9,885 bases of DNA from Bacilli bacterium (GTDB lineage Bacteria; Bacillota_I; Bacilli_A; RFN20; CAG-826). The notes below the pieces were generated by a model. That model was not told where the DNA came from, did not search any database, and saw only the letters and a program-made list of their open reading frames with translations. Shown piece by piece: positions 1-6,793 of the stretch. The stretch is from positions 1-9,885 of the forward strand of contig JAEDNC010000024.1 of the NCBI GenBank assembly GCA_016302705.1, in the 5' to 3' direction. The position numbers and the translations under genes were made by a program. Each line of letters begins with the position of its first letter. Position 1 is the stretch's first letter.

Positions 1-180
1 CTAATCAACTTATATTTATATAAAACACTCACTCACAAACTAACCCAGAACTCATTTTAACTATCCAAACAAACTTCACATCAAACCAAACTCACATAAA
101 CTAACAAATACTTACTTACTTAATTAAAACGCCCCAAAACACACACCGCCCGGCCTCTCAAAAAAAGCACAAAAGGCCCG
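1..180 (+). other. C-rich, G-depleted tract, possible Rho-utilisation region
   Basis: No gene is visible here on either strand. Hand counting of the first 120 bases gives about 33 C and only one G; the G-free stretch continues to about 130, after which GC-rich patches appear (around 131-180, with two GGCC sites). A loose repeat is present: ACTCACAAACTAAC at 31-44 and the same string with a two-base insertion at 90-105. C-rich, G-poor, unstructured RNA is the known signature of Rho loading sites, so this may be the 3' untranslated end of a gene lying to the left. On the minus strand the tract is almost C-free and full of stop codons, apart from a 25-codon open frame at its GC-richer end that I do not believe is a gene. 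The composition is seen directly; the Rho role is inference. Confidence 0.35.
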
Positions 181-266
181 CTCCCAAAACTTCATCGTCA
201 TAGCATAATTATGAATGGAGATTTTCAGACAAAACAGAATAAACTGCCTTAGACAACCACAAAATT

Positions 267-313
267 CCCCCGAAATTTGTACCAGTGTACTACAATGAAA
301 CGGGGGTTTTATT
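267..313 (+). terminator. Rho-independent terminator-like hairpin with U-tract
   Basis: CCCCCG at 267-272 pairs perfectly with CGGGGG at 301-306. Inside it TTGTA (277-281) pairs with TACAA (291-295), giving a two-part stem with an internal loop. TTTTATT (307-313) follows at once, as in intrinsic terminators read left to right. The minus-strand reading has only an AATTTT tail, so the plus direction is favoured. It most likely ends a transcript entering from the left; it lies about 270 bases ahead of the proposed rnf promoter, so it is less likely to be an rnf attenuator. Confidence 0.65.
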
Positions 314-668
314 ATGATATATAATGCTCAGTGGAGAACCTTAATTAACACCCTGCCTGAAAGAAAAGCCACTTTACAGGTGGCGAGTTGAGTCCTTGCT
401 AGCAATTAATTGGTTTTAATTTAACCAAAAAAAGAAGTTGGTTATTACTTAGGAGTTATAGATAACCACTATTAGAGAAAACTGATATCAACAAATGCTT
501 TTTAGTTTTATTTGATTTAGTCAATAATGCTGGCCATGCTTTATCTGAAACTAAATCCAAAGGTAAGAGTGGATTCATATTATTTGCCAAAAGATAGCAA
601 AAAAACGAATATTTGCGCTATTAACTTTGGGAAATTGTCTATTTGTGGTAATATCTATTAAGATAAAA
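314..668. other. Intergenic region with small palindromes and possible gene remnants
   Basis: No convincing gene is seen. A TATAAT lies at 320-325 right after the terminator but has no good -35 box. Three small dyads follow: GCCAC/GTGGC (368-384), the palindrome TTGCTAGCAA (396-405) and TTGGTT/AACCAA (410-428). A 25-codon frame runs from ATG at 314 to TGA at 389-391. A start-less frame (466-597) contains LFDLVNNAGHAL, faintly like the N-box of GHKL ATPases. An overlapping frame (527-661, 44 codons from ATG) contains DSYYLPKDSKKTN and ends just before rnfC. The last two overlap in different frames and could be pieces of one decayed gene, but neither is recognised, so I do not call them genes. 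Confidence 0.4.
584..613 (+). promoter_or_regulatory. Candidate sigma-A promoter for the rnf operon
   Basis: TTGCCA (584-589) matches the -35 consensus at five of six positions. AATATT (608-613) matches the -10 consensus at four of six, with an 18-base spacer. Transcription would begin near 620, about 50 bases before the rnfC ATG. An imperfect inverted repeat (TAGCAAA ... TTTGCGCTA, about 595-620) covers the -10 box and could be a regulator site, but I recognise no known operator. This is the best promoter seen ahead of the operon, though the match is modest. Confidence 0.35.
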
Positions 669-1970
669 ATGATTTCGAAAACAACATATATTAAGGATAC
701 TAAAAACCTCACAAGCTTATTACCATCAGTGCGATATACTGCTCCAAAGTATATATATTTAGCTATGGCAAATGCCCGTTGCCCGAAAGCGGAGTTATAT
801 ATCAAAGAAGGGGATCATGTAAATGCTTACCAAGTTATTGGCGTTCGTCATGGACCATTTTTTGAACAACCAATTCATTCCAGTTGCTCTGGAAAATTTG
901 TTGGATTAGAAAAGCATTATCACCGTAATGGAAAACTTTCTGATTTCGTTAAGATTGAAAATGATTTTCAAGATACATTTGATCCATCTATTAAAGAGAG
1001 AACTCCAGAAGAGATTGCTTCTTTAACAAAAGAACAAATGACCGAAATTATTCGAGACGCCGCAAATGTGGGATTAGGTGGTTCATCTTTCCCTTCATAT
1101 ATTAAGTTCCAAACAAATAAACCAATTAACATGCTTTTAGTTAACGGTATTGAATGTGAACCATATATTACCGCTGACCATAGATTGATGCTTGAATTCC
1201 CATATCGAGTGATACACGGAATTCTTTATGTCATGCAAGCATTCGGATGCAAGCACGCAAAAATATGTATTAAATCAAAATATAAGGATATTAAAGAAAC
1301 ATACACTCAAGTTCTAAAAGAGTTTGAAGGTAGTGGCATTGAGATTTGTTGTGTCAAAAATTATTATCCTCAAGGATGGGAAGTAGCGATGATTAAAGAA
1401 GCTACTGGCATCCAACTTAATCCAGGCGAACTTCCTACTAATCGTGGAATTATTAACTTCAATGTTTCAACGATGGTGGGTATCTATAAGGCTATTAGAT
1501 ATAACATGCCAGTCATTAAAAGACATATCACAATTACTGGTGATGGTATCAAATATCCAAAGAACTTTAGAGTGCTTGTTGGCACTCCTTTGAGAGATTT
1601 AATTCCTCTATGTGGAGGATATAAAAATCCAGAAAAACCAAAAATCTTTATTATGGGCGGACCAATGATGGGTGCTTCTGTTCCTAGTGATGATGTTATT
1701 GTCACTAAAACTGTTACCTCAATCATTGTCTTAGATAAAGAAGAACACAAAGAAGAACCATGTGTGAGATGTGGTAGTTGTGTTTTAACTTGCCCAGTTC
1801 ATCTTGAACCAGTTCAAATCATGAATGCGGTAAAGACTTTAGACAAAGAAAGAATTAAAAAACTCAATCCAACCCGTTGTATTGAATGTGGACTATGCAC
1901 ATATACATGCACTTCAAAGATTCATGTTACTGATTACATCAGAAAGGCTAAATTGATCGCTAAGTTATGA
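669..1970 (+). CDS. rnfC: Rnf electron transport complex subunit C (NADH-binding, 2x[4Fe-4S])
   Basis: RnfC is the cytoplasmic NADH/FMN subunit of the membrane Rnf complex, which couples electron flow between ferredoxin and NAD+ to Na+ or H+ pumping. At 433 residues it has normal family length. The sequence shows the glycine-rich nucleotide loop GLGGSSFPS (135-143; usually GxGGAGFPT), the flavin-site motif NGIECEPYITADHRLM (159-174), an SLBB-like stretch around 288-312 and two ferredoxin motifs: C365/C368/C371/C375 and C404/C407/C410/C414. The last Cys is followed by Thr rather than the usual Pro. I chose ATG 669 over the in-frame TTG at 627: the extra 14 residues are unlike the family and would cover the proposed transcription start. 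The Shine-Dalgarno sequence is weak. It is first in the operon and overlaps rnfD by four bases (ATGA). Confidence 0.93.
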   Translation: MISKTTYIKDTKNLTSLLPSVRYTAPKYIYLAMANARCPKAELYIKEGDHVNAYQVIGVRHGPFFEQPIHSSCSGKFVGLEKHYHRNGKLSDFVKIENDFQDTFDPSIKERTPEEIASLTKEQMTEIIRDAANVGLGGSSFPSYIKFQTNKPINMLLVNGIECEPYITADHRLMLEFPYRVIHGILYVMQAFGCKHAKICIKSKYKDIKETYTQVLKEFEGSGIEICCVKNYYPQGWEVAMIKEATGIQLNPGELPTNRGIINFNVSTMVGIYKAIRYNMPVIKRHITITGDGIKYPKNFRVLVGTPLRDLIPLCGGYKNPEKPKIFIMGGPMMGASVPSDDVIVTKTVTSIIVLDKEEHKEEPCVRCGSCVLTCPVHLEPVQIMNAVKTLDKERIKKLNPTRCIECGLCTYTCTSKIHVTDYIRKAKLIAKL

Positions 1971-3082
1971 TTATTACTAAAGAGACTTCGCCATACTTAA
2001 GAAGAAAAGCCGATGTTAAAAGGATGATGCTAGATGTCTTAATTGCTCTAGCCCCAACATTAATCTTTTCTTTTGTCGTTTTCCCTATTCATACCTTAGT
2101 GGATTTAGCAATTTCTTCTTCGATCATGCTTATAGCAGAATTCATCTTTGTCGGCTTAAAGAATATGATGCCTAAAGATGGAGAAAAGCATACATTTAAA
2201 GAGAAATTTGAACATTCCTATAAAGGAAAATACGGAATTAACAATATTATTCCACCTCTTATCAGTGCAGTTATATTTACTTTAGCAATGCCTGCAGGTG
2301 CTCCAATATATTCTGTTATTCTTGGTTCATTATTTGGCATTGTCTTTGGAAAACTCGTCTTTGGTGGGCTTGGCAATAACATCTTTAATCCAGCGGTTGT
2401 TGGACAATTATTTGCAAAATTATGTTTTGGTTCTCAATACACTCAAGTCGACACATGGTATTACACGATTCCAGATGTCGCTAGTGGGGCAACTCCTTTA
2501 GGAGTCACTCCAATAAGCAATGTTTCAAGTTATCAATTACTTGATATGTTCTTAGGTAGAATTCCAGGAACATTAGGAGAAGTATATAAGATTACTATCA
2601 TCATTGGATTGGTCTATCTTCTAGTTAGAAGAAGTATCGATTACCGTATTGTTGCTTCCTATTTAGGAACAGTAGCATTTATCGCTTTGGTTGGCGGATT
2701 AACTCTTTATTCATTAGACAAGTCTATCAATCCGTTTGTATTTGCTACTTATCACTTATTAGCAGGTGGTGTCTTATTTGGTGCGACATTTATGCTTACC
2801 GATCCAGTAACTAGTCCGATTAATTCCCCTAGTAGAATTCTATACGGCATGATTGCGGCAGTAGTGACAATGTTTATTCGTTTCTTTGCGGCCCTTCCAG
2901 AAGGAGTAGGATTCTCAATCTTAATCGCTAACATGTTAGCCTGTGTTTTAGATCACTATGAATGGAGTTCTTCTAGATATACATGGAAGAAGATTTTAGC
3001 AATGGGACTAATTGTCTTTTTATCCGGTTTAGTGGTCTTCTTATATTTTAGATTTAATGAGGGGGTAGTGCTTTATGCATAA
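1967..3082 (+). CDS. rnfD: Rnf electron transport complex subunit D (FMN-bearing membrane subunit)
   Basis: RnfD is an integral membrane subunit that carries covalent FMN and is thought to belong to the ion-translocating core. The protein is 371 residues with many hydrophobic helices. Family hallmarks are FGGLGNNIFNPAVVGQLF (132-149) and the flavinylation motif SGATPL (173-178), with T176 as the expected FMN acceptor for ApbE. TDPVTSPINSP near residues 278-288 is also typical. It is slightly longer than common RnfD proteins because of a charged loop at about 65-90 between early helices. It starts inside the rnfC stop (ATGA overlap, translational coupling) and overlaps rnfG by eight bases. Confidence 0.95.
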   Translation: MIITKETSPYLRRKADVKRMMLDVLIALAPTLIFSFVVFPIHTLVDLAISSSIMLIAEFIFVGLKNMMPKDGEKHTFKEKFEHSYKGKYGINNIIPPLISAVIFTLAMPAGAPIYSVILGSLFGIVFGKLVFGGLGNNIFNPAVVGQLFAKLCFGSQYTQVDTWYYTIPDVASGATPLGVTPISNVSSYQLLDMFLGRIPGTLGEVYKITIIIGLVYLLVRRSIDYRIVASYLGTVAFIALVGGLTLYSLDKSINPFVFATYHLLAGGVLFGATFMLTDPVTSPINSPSRILYGMIAAVVTMFIRFFAALPEGVGFSILIANMLACVLDHYEWSSSRYTWKKILAMGLIVFLSGLVVFLYFRFNEGVVLYA

Positions 3083-3608
3083 CATGAAGAAATATCTCCT
3101 TACTGCGATGACTTTAGGAGTGATTGCCGCTAGTAGTGCAGCTATCATTGGATTAACTAACTTAATCACTAAAGATAAGATTTTAGAAAACGAAGCTAAC
3201 AAAGTTAAAGATGGTATTGTTACTTTATTTGGTAGTGAAGCAGAAATCAAAAAAGAGCAAAGTATCACCGACTATAAATATGTTAACTATGCTTATACAA
3301 TTACTAACGCGACTAGTACATTAGATGCTTATGCATTTAAAACCACTGGATCAAATTCATATGGAAAGATTTCTTTACTTATTGGATTTAAGAAAGTGGC
3401 CACTGATTATAAATTTGAAGCAGTGTCTATCATTGTTGATGAACAGACATTTGCCTCAACGTTAGAAGATAACTACATTTCTACAATTAACGATGGAAGT
3501 CGTAATATCGATGATGTTACTTGTGGGGCAACTTATGGTGCAACTTTAGTGAGAGACATGATTAAAGATGCTCAAAGTGTGATTTCTTCTGGAATACTTG
3601 AGGGATAG
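3075..3608 (+). CDS. rnfG: Rnf electron transport complex subunit G (covalent FMN protein)
   Basis: RnfG has one N-terminal helix (about residues 5-31) and an extracytoplasmic FMN-binding domain; it relays electrons on the outer face of the membrane. The protein is 177 residues. The flavinylation motif is DVTCGAT (147-153), so T153 is the expected FMN site. The usual Ser or Thr before GAT is Cys here (C150), and a second GAT follows at 155-157, giving CGATYGAT. The start at 3075 is favoured over the ATG at 3084 because GAGGGGG (3059-3065) sits nine bases upstream. It overlaps the end of rnfD and is followed two bases later by rnfE. Confidence 0.92.
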   Translation: MHNMKKYLLTAMTLGVIAASSAAIIGLTNLITKDKILENEANKVKDGIVTLFGSEAEIKKEQSITDYKYVNYAYTITNATSTLDAYAFKTTGSNSYGKISLLIGFKKVATDYKFEAVSIIVDEQTFASTLEDNYISTINDGSRNIDDVTCGATYGATLVRDMIKDAQSVISSGILEG

Positions 3609-3610
3609 AT

Positions 3611-4345
3611 ATGGCAAAAGAAAAGGGACACACAAAGTTAAATCTTCTTAAAGGCATAGTGATTGAGAATCCATTATTTGTTTCAATTCTTGGTACTTGT
3701 CCTGCTTTAGCGACTACTAAAAGTATTGAAGCTGCGATTGGAATGGGAATTCTCTTCTCAATCGTTTTGATTTGCTCTAACGTTCTTATTTCTTTATTAA
3801 GAAAACTTATTCCTGAAGAAATTAGAACTCCTTCATATATTGTCGTTATTGCGACATTTGTAACGATGGTCAAAATGTTAGCAAACGCATTCTTGCCAGA
3901 ATTATATTCAACCTTAGGAGTCTTTATTTCTCTTATCGTTGTTAACTGTATTGTTTTAGGAAGAGCAGAAGCATATGCCTCTAAAAACAATGTTTTTGAT
4001 TCTTTTATCGACGCTTTAGGAATGGGGGTTGGATATACCTTAGCCCTCATTTTAATGGCTTTCTTTAGGGAATTTTTAGGAACTGGTGGATTTACTATTG
4101 GTAAGGTTCTCCCTATCGTTCCTCAAGCCATGACACTTCAAATCATTCCTAAAGGATATGAGATTTCTTTGTTCCAAACTCCTGCTGGAGCCTTTATTGT
4201 CTTCGGTTGCATTTTAGCGGTCATTGCCTTTATCAATAACCGTAAAAATGAACTCAAGACTAATTTAGAAAGAAAAGAAAAGATTAGAAAACTTAATGAA
4301 GCAAAGGCCGCTGCCGCTAAAGCTAATAATGGAGGTAAGAAATAA
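3611..4345 (+). CDS. rnfE: Rnf electron transport complex subunit E (membrane, half of the 2Fe-2S site)
   Basis: RnfE is a multi-helix membrane subunit that pairs with RnfA; conserved cysteines of the two hold an intramembrane [2Fe-2S] cluster. Both expected sites are visible: LGTCPALATT with C30 and VVNCIVLGRAEAYASKN with C113. FREFLGTGG (152-160) is also typical. The protein is 244 residues. Its last 36 or so (from about 209) form a strongly charged Lys/Glu/Ala tail ending KAAAAKANNGGKK, longer than in many RnfE proteins and presumably cytoplasmic. A Shine-Dalgarno-like TTGAGGGA lies just ahead of the start, inside the end of rnfG. Its TAA shares one base with the rnfA ATG (TAATG). Confidence 0.95.
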   Translation: MAKEKGHTKLNLLKGIVIENPLFVSILGTCPALATTKSIEAAIGMGILFSIVLICSNVLISLLRKLIPEEIRTPSYIVVIATFVTMVKMLANAFLPELYSTLGVFISLIVVNCIVLGRAEAYASKNNVFDSFIDALGMGVGYTLALILMAFFREFLGTGGFTIGKVLPIVPQAMTLQIIPKGYEISLFQTPAGAFIVFGCILAVIAFINNRKNELKTNLERKEKIRKLNEAKAAAAKANNGGKK

Positions 4346-4944
4346 TGAATAACATCATTGCCTTCCTTTTAGCAATCTTATCAAGCATGCTAATTGATAA
4401 TGTTGTTTTATCTAGATTCTATGGTATCTGTCCATTCTTAGGCGTTTCTAAGAAAGTTAAATCATCTTTAGGCATGGGAGTTGCTGTTGTCTTTGTTATT
4501 GTTTTAGCAACTCTAATTTGTTGGCCGTTATACAACTATGTTTTAGTCCCTGCTGGTATTCCATATTTAGATACAGTTGCCTATATCCTAGTTATCGCTT
4601 CTTTAGTCCAACTAGTGGGATTATTTATCAAGAAATATTCTCCATCTTTATATAAATCACTCGGTATTTATTTACCTTTAATTACTACAAACTGTGCAGT
4701 TTTAGGTGTTGCTCAATCTAACACTGATCAAGGATTAACATTTGTTGCTTCTTTAGCTAACGCTTTAGGAACTTCACTCGGTTTCTTAATGATTATTGTT
4801 GTCTTTAGCTGTATTAGAGTGAGACTTGAAAGCGCGAATGTCCCTAAAGCATTTAAAGGGCTTCCAATTGCTTTAATTACCGCAGCGTTAATGGCGATTG
4901 CCTTTATGGGATTACAAGGATTATTCTCAGGAGTTAACTTATGA
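4345..4944 (+). CDS. rnfA: Rnf electron transport complex subunit A (membrane, half of the 2Fe-2S site)
   Basis: RnfA is the inverted-topology partner of RnfE in the membrane core. The protein is 199 residues, normal for the family, with about six hydrophobic helices. Hallmarks are DNVVLSRFYGICPFLGVS (19-35ish, C29) and ITTNCAVLGVA (113-123, C117); C29 and C117 are the expected cluster ligands. GGAGG-type Shine-Dalgarno bases (4331-4335) precede the start by nine bases. The stop overlaps the next small gene by four bases (ATGA). Confidence 0.95.
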   Translation: MNNIIAFLLAILSSMLIDNVVLSRFYGICPFLGVSKKVKSSLGMGVAVVFVIVLATLICWPLYNYVLVPAGIPYLDTVAYILVIASLVQLVGLFIKKYSPSLYKSLGIYLPLITTNCAVLGVAQSNTDQGLTFVASLANALGTSLGFLMIIVVFSCIRVRLESANVPKAFKGLPIALITAALMAIAFMGLQGLFSGVNL

Positions 4945-5135
4945 GTCAAACTGGGTACTTAATTCTTGCTATCTCTATCTTAGTCATCTTGTTAGCGGTC
5001 TTTATCGTCTCTTTTGTATTATACAAAAGAACACCGGCCCCTAAAGGATGTGAAAACATTATAATTAGTGAAGAGAATTGTTCTTCTTGTTCTAAACACA
5101 AAGAATGTTCTTTCTATCACAGCGAAGGAGAATAG
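4941..5135 (+). CDS. Small Cys-rich single-pass membrane protein inside the rnf operon, function unknown
   Basis: I do not recognise this 64-residue protein as a standard Rnf subunit. It has one hydrophobic helix (about 6-28), then K29-R30, then a short soluble tail with four cysteines: C37, C47, C50 and C56 (CX9CX2CX5C). The positive residues after the helix suggest that the cysteines face the cytoplasm, the side where ferredoxin acts. AGGAG (4929-4933) lies seven bases before the ATG, the start overlaps the rnfA stop, and the rnfB start follows three bases after its end, so it is very likely translated as part of the operon. The layout resembles the N-terminal part of RnfB (helix, then cysteines at 48, 51 and 56) and also the small Cys-rich membrane proteins found near feoB. 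An Fe-S or metal-binding role is inference. Confidence 0.8.
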   Translation: MSQTGYLILAISILVILLAVFIVSFVLYKRTPAPKGCENIIISEENCSSCSKHKECSFYHSEGE

Positions 5136-5138
5136 ATT

Positions 5139-5456
5139 ATGGAAATCTTATGGGCAGTCTTAATTCTTCTTGGCGTTGGCCTTATCTTAGGGTTTGGTTT
5201 AGCTATTGCCGCAAAAATCCTTCACGTAAAAGAAGATGAAAGAATTGAAGAAGTCGCGAAAAGACTTCCTAATTATAACTGCGGTAGCTGCGGCTATGCA
5301 GGATGTCACGATATGGCAGAGGCCATTGTTTCTGGTAAAGAAGAAAACCTTAAAAAATGTAAACCTGGCAAAGAAGACCTTAATTTTAAACCAATTATTG
5401 AATATTTAAACGAGCATCCAAACGAAGATGGCAGTAAAATAAAAGCACATCTATAA
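5139..5456 (+). CDS. rnfB: Short RnfB: membrane anchor plus first 4Fe-4S domain only
   Basis: RnfB is the ferredoxin-accepting subunit of Rnf. This 105-residue version has the usual N-terminal helix (about 4-28) and the Fe-S domain with LPNYNCGSCGYAGC: C48, C51, C56 and C74 (CX2CX4CX17C). It then stops after a short hydrophilic tail. Usual RnfB proteins continue into a ferredoxin-like domain with two or more further CX2CX2CX3C clusters, and none is present here or in the next gene. No frameshifted continuation is visible: a TAA is followed one base later by the apbE ATG, whose product starts as a signal peptide. AAGGAG (5125-5130) is a good Shine-Dalgarno. The truncation therefore looks like a real, compact form rather than a broken gene. 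Confidence 0.9.
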   Translation: MEILWAVLILLGVGLILGFGLAIAAKILHVKEDERIEEVAKRLPNYNCGSCGYAGCHDMAEAIVSGKEENLKKCKPGKEDLNFKPIIEYLNEHPNEDGSKIKAHL

Positions 5457-5457
5457 T

Positions 5458-6411
5458 ATGAAAGCTCGAAAACTTCTACCTTTATTGTTAGTTTCTATAT
5501 TAACTTCCTGTTCCACTGATTATTCGGACAGGATTTTTGCTTTTGATACCTATATCAACATTAATATAGCCTCTAAAACTCAAGAAGTTGTGGGCAATGT
5601 CAAAGATATTATTAAACGTTTTGATATTCTTTCTGATAACTATTTAGAAAGAACAGAAAATAACGTTTATACGATTAACCATACGAGTGAGCCTGTTGAA
5701 ATAGACGAAGCCCTTGGGGATTTACTTATGGTTTCTCAACACGTAAGTAATGAAGGGGCAAAATATTTTTCAATGTTCACTGGATCTTTATCAAAAAAAT
5801 GGAAAGAAAGCCTTGCTAAAGGTGAAGTGTTATCTAATGAAGTTATCCAAGAAGAGTTAGAAAAAATAAATAACACTTCTTTAACTATATCTTTAGATAA
5901 GAAGCGTGTTCAAAAAACGGGTGAGGCAGAAATTGATTTAGGTGGCATTGTTAAAGGATACATGCTTGATTATGTGAAAACATATCTTGAAACAGTGAAC
6001 AATCTTGAATATTACTTAATTAACGCGGGTGCTTCTTCAATACTTCTCGGAGAGAAAAAGAGTAATGATGGCTATTACATAGTGGGATTAAATGATATTC
6101 CTAACTCATATATTAAGCTCAAGAATTGCTTCTTTTCCGCAAGTGGAAATCTTGAACAAGGTGTGACAATTGGAGATGTAACTTATTCTCATATTGTTAA
6201 TCCTTTTACTGGTAGTGCACTAACTCAATATGACACGGTTAGAGTGGTAACTGAGACTGGATATTTAGGAGACACTTTATCAACTTCTTTAATGCTTTCT
6301 TCCTTAGAAGAGATTAAAAAAGTAGAGAAAGATCTCAACATCCAAGTGATTGTGAGTAAAGACAATCAAATCGTCTATAAATCTGATTCATTAGAGGTAT
6401 ATACGAGATGA
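5458..6411 (+). CDS. apbE: ApbE-family FAD:protein FMN transferase, lipoprotein
   Basis: ApbE enzymes use FAD and Mg2+ to attach FMN covalently to Thr in [S/T]GAT motifs; the natural targets here are RnfD T176 and RnfG T153. The 317-residue protein starts with a lipoprotein signal (lipobox LTSC, C18), placing it outside the membrane where those sites are expected. Family motifs in order: FTGSLSKKW (107-115), DLGGIVKGYMLD (160-171), INAGAS (188-193), SASGN (227-231), HIVNP (245-249) and GDTLSTSLML (271-280), with D272 and T276 as likely Mg2+ ligands. Departures are NAGAS for the usual NAGG and SASGN for SxSGD. No strong Shine-Dalgarno is seen; the start lies one base after rnfB, suggesting coupling. 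The stop overlaps the next gene (ATGA). Confidence 0.93.
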   Translation: MKARKLLPLLLVSILTSCSTDYSDRIFAFDTYININIASKTQEVVGNVKDIIKRFDILSDNYLERTENNVYTINHTSEPVEIDEALGDLLMVSQHVSNEGAKYFSMFTGSLSKKWKESLAKGEVLSNEVIQEELEKINNTSLTISLDKKRVQKTGEAEIDLGGIVKGYMLDYVKTYLETVNNLEYYLINAGASSILLGEKKSNDGYYIVGLNDIPNSYIKLKNCFFSASGNLEQGVTIGDVTYSHIVNPFTGSALTQYDTVRVVTETGYLGDTLSTSLMLSSLEEIKKVEKDLNIQVIVSKDNQIVYKSDSLEVYTR

Positions 6412-6791
6412 TAGATAAAAAGAAATTAAGAAATGATTTAATCCTTATTGGTTCACTTTTATTAGTGACTATTACCGCGTTAATAACAATTAACGTTATT
6501 TCAAAAAATAAAAATACATCAAATCTAATTGCTACTGTATCGGTACAAAACACAGTAGTGGAAGTTGTTGATTTATCAAAAAGAGAAGACAAACATTACT
6601 ATGTAGAAGGATTACATGGACAAGTCCATATCCACACGAAAGATGGAGTGATTGCTATTTTAGAATCTAATTGCCCTCATCAAGACTGTGTTCATATGGG
6701 CTATGTTTCTGATACATTTCACCCAATTATCTGCGCATATAATGCAGTTTATATCACTATCGGAGTAAGTCCTAACGACGTGGATGCATAA
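6408..6791 (+). CDS. NusG domain II family membrane-anchored protein
   Basis: This 127-residue protein has one N-terminal helix (about 11-31) and a small extracytoplasmic domain of the NusG_II type. The recognisable signature is SNCPHQDCVHMGYVS (87-101) followed by IICAYN (107-112), so C89, C94 and C109 with H91 and H97 form a Cys/His-rich patch. This matches the CPDxxCVHxG...C pattern of the family as I recall it. It is not the transcription factor NusG. In many Bacillota such genes sit beside apbE, rnf or extracellular electron transfer genes, usually next to a Gx transporter, as here. The exact function is not settled; a redox or metal-binding part of the flavin/quinone electron route is plausible. 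AGAGG (6393-6397) lies upstream, and the start overlaps apbE by four bases. Confidence 0.82.
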   Translation: MIDKKKLRNDLILIGSLLLVTITALITINVISKNKNTSNLIATVSVQNTVVEVVDLSKREDKHYYVEGLHGQVHIHTKDGVIAILESNCPHQDCVHMGYVSDTFHPIICAYNAVYITIGVSPNDVDA

Positions 6792-6793
6792 TT

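Noticed and set aside
143..240. 25-codon minus-strand frame in the GC-richer end of the C-rich tract
   Set aside because: Very short, no clear ribosome site and no recognised family.
314..391. 25-codon frame starting just after the terminator
   Set aside because: Too short, no ribosome site (the terminator stem precedes it) and no recognised family; kept only as part of the leader description.
627..668. Upstream TTG start giving rnfC 14 more residues
   Set aside because: The added residues are not family-like, the start is TTG without a clear ribosome site, and it would lie at the predicted transcript start; ATG 669 is better.
1..668. Search for tRNA, tmRNA, T-box, known riboswitch or CRISPR repeats
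   Set aside because: No cloverleaf, T-box TGGNACC element, tag-peptide region or regularly spaced direct repeats could be found by eye.
1484..1750. 88-codon minus-strand frame within rnfC
   Set aside because: Fully antisense to conserved rnfC sequence, with no own motif.
3562..4050. 162-codon open frame on the minus strand
   Set aside because: It lies antisense to rnfE and the end of rnfG, whose family motifs are unmistakable; the frame is a by-product of codon use, with no recognisable motif.
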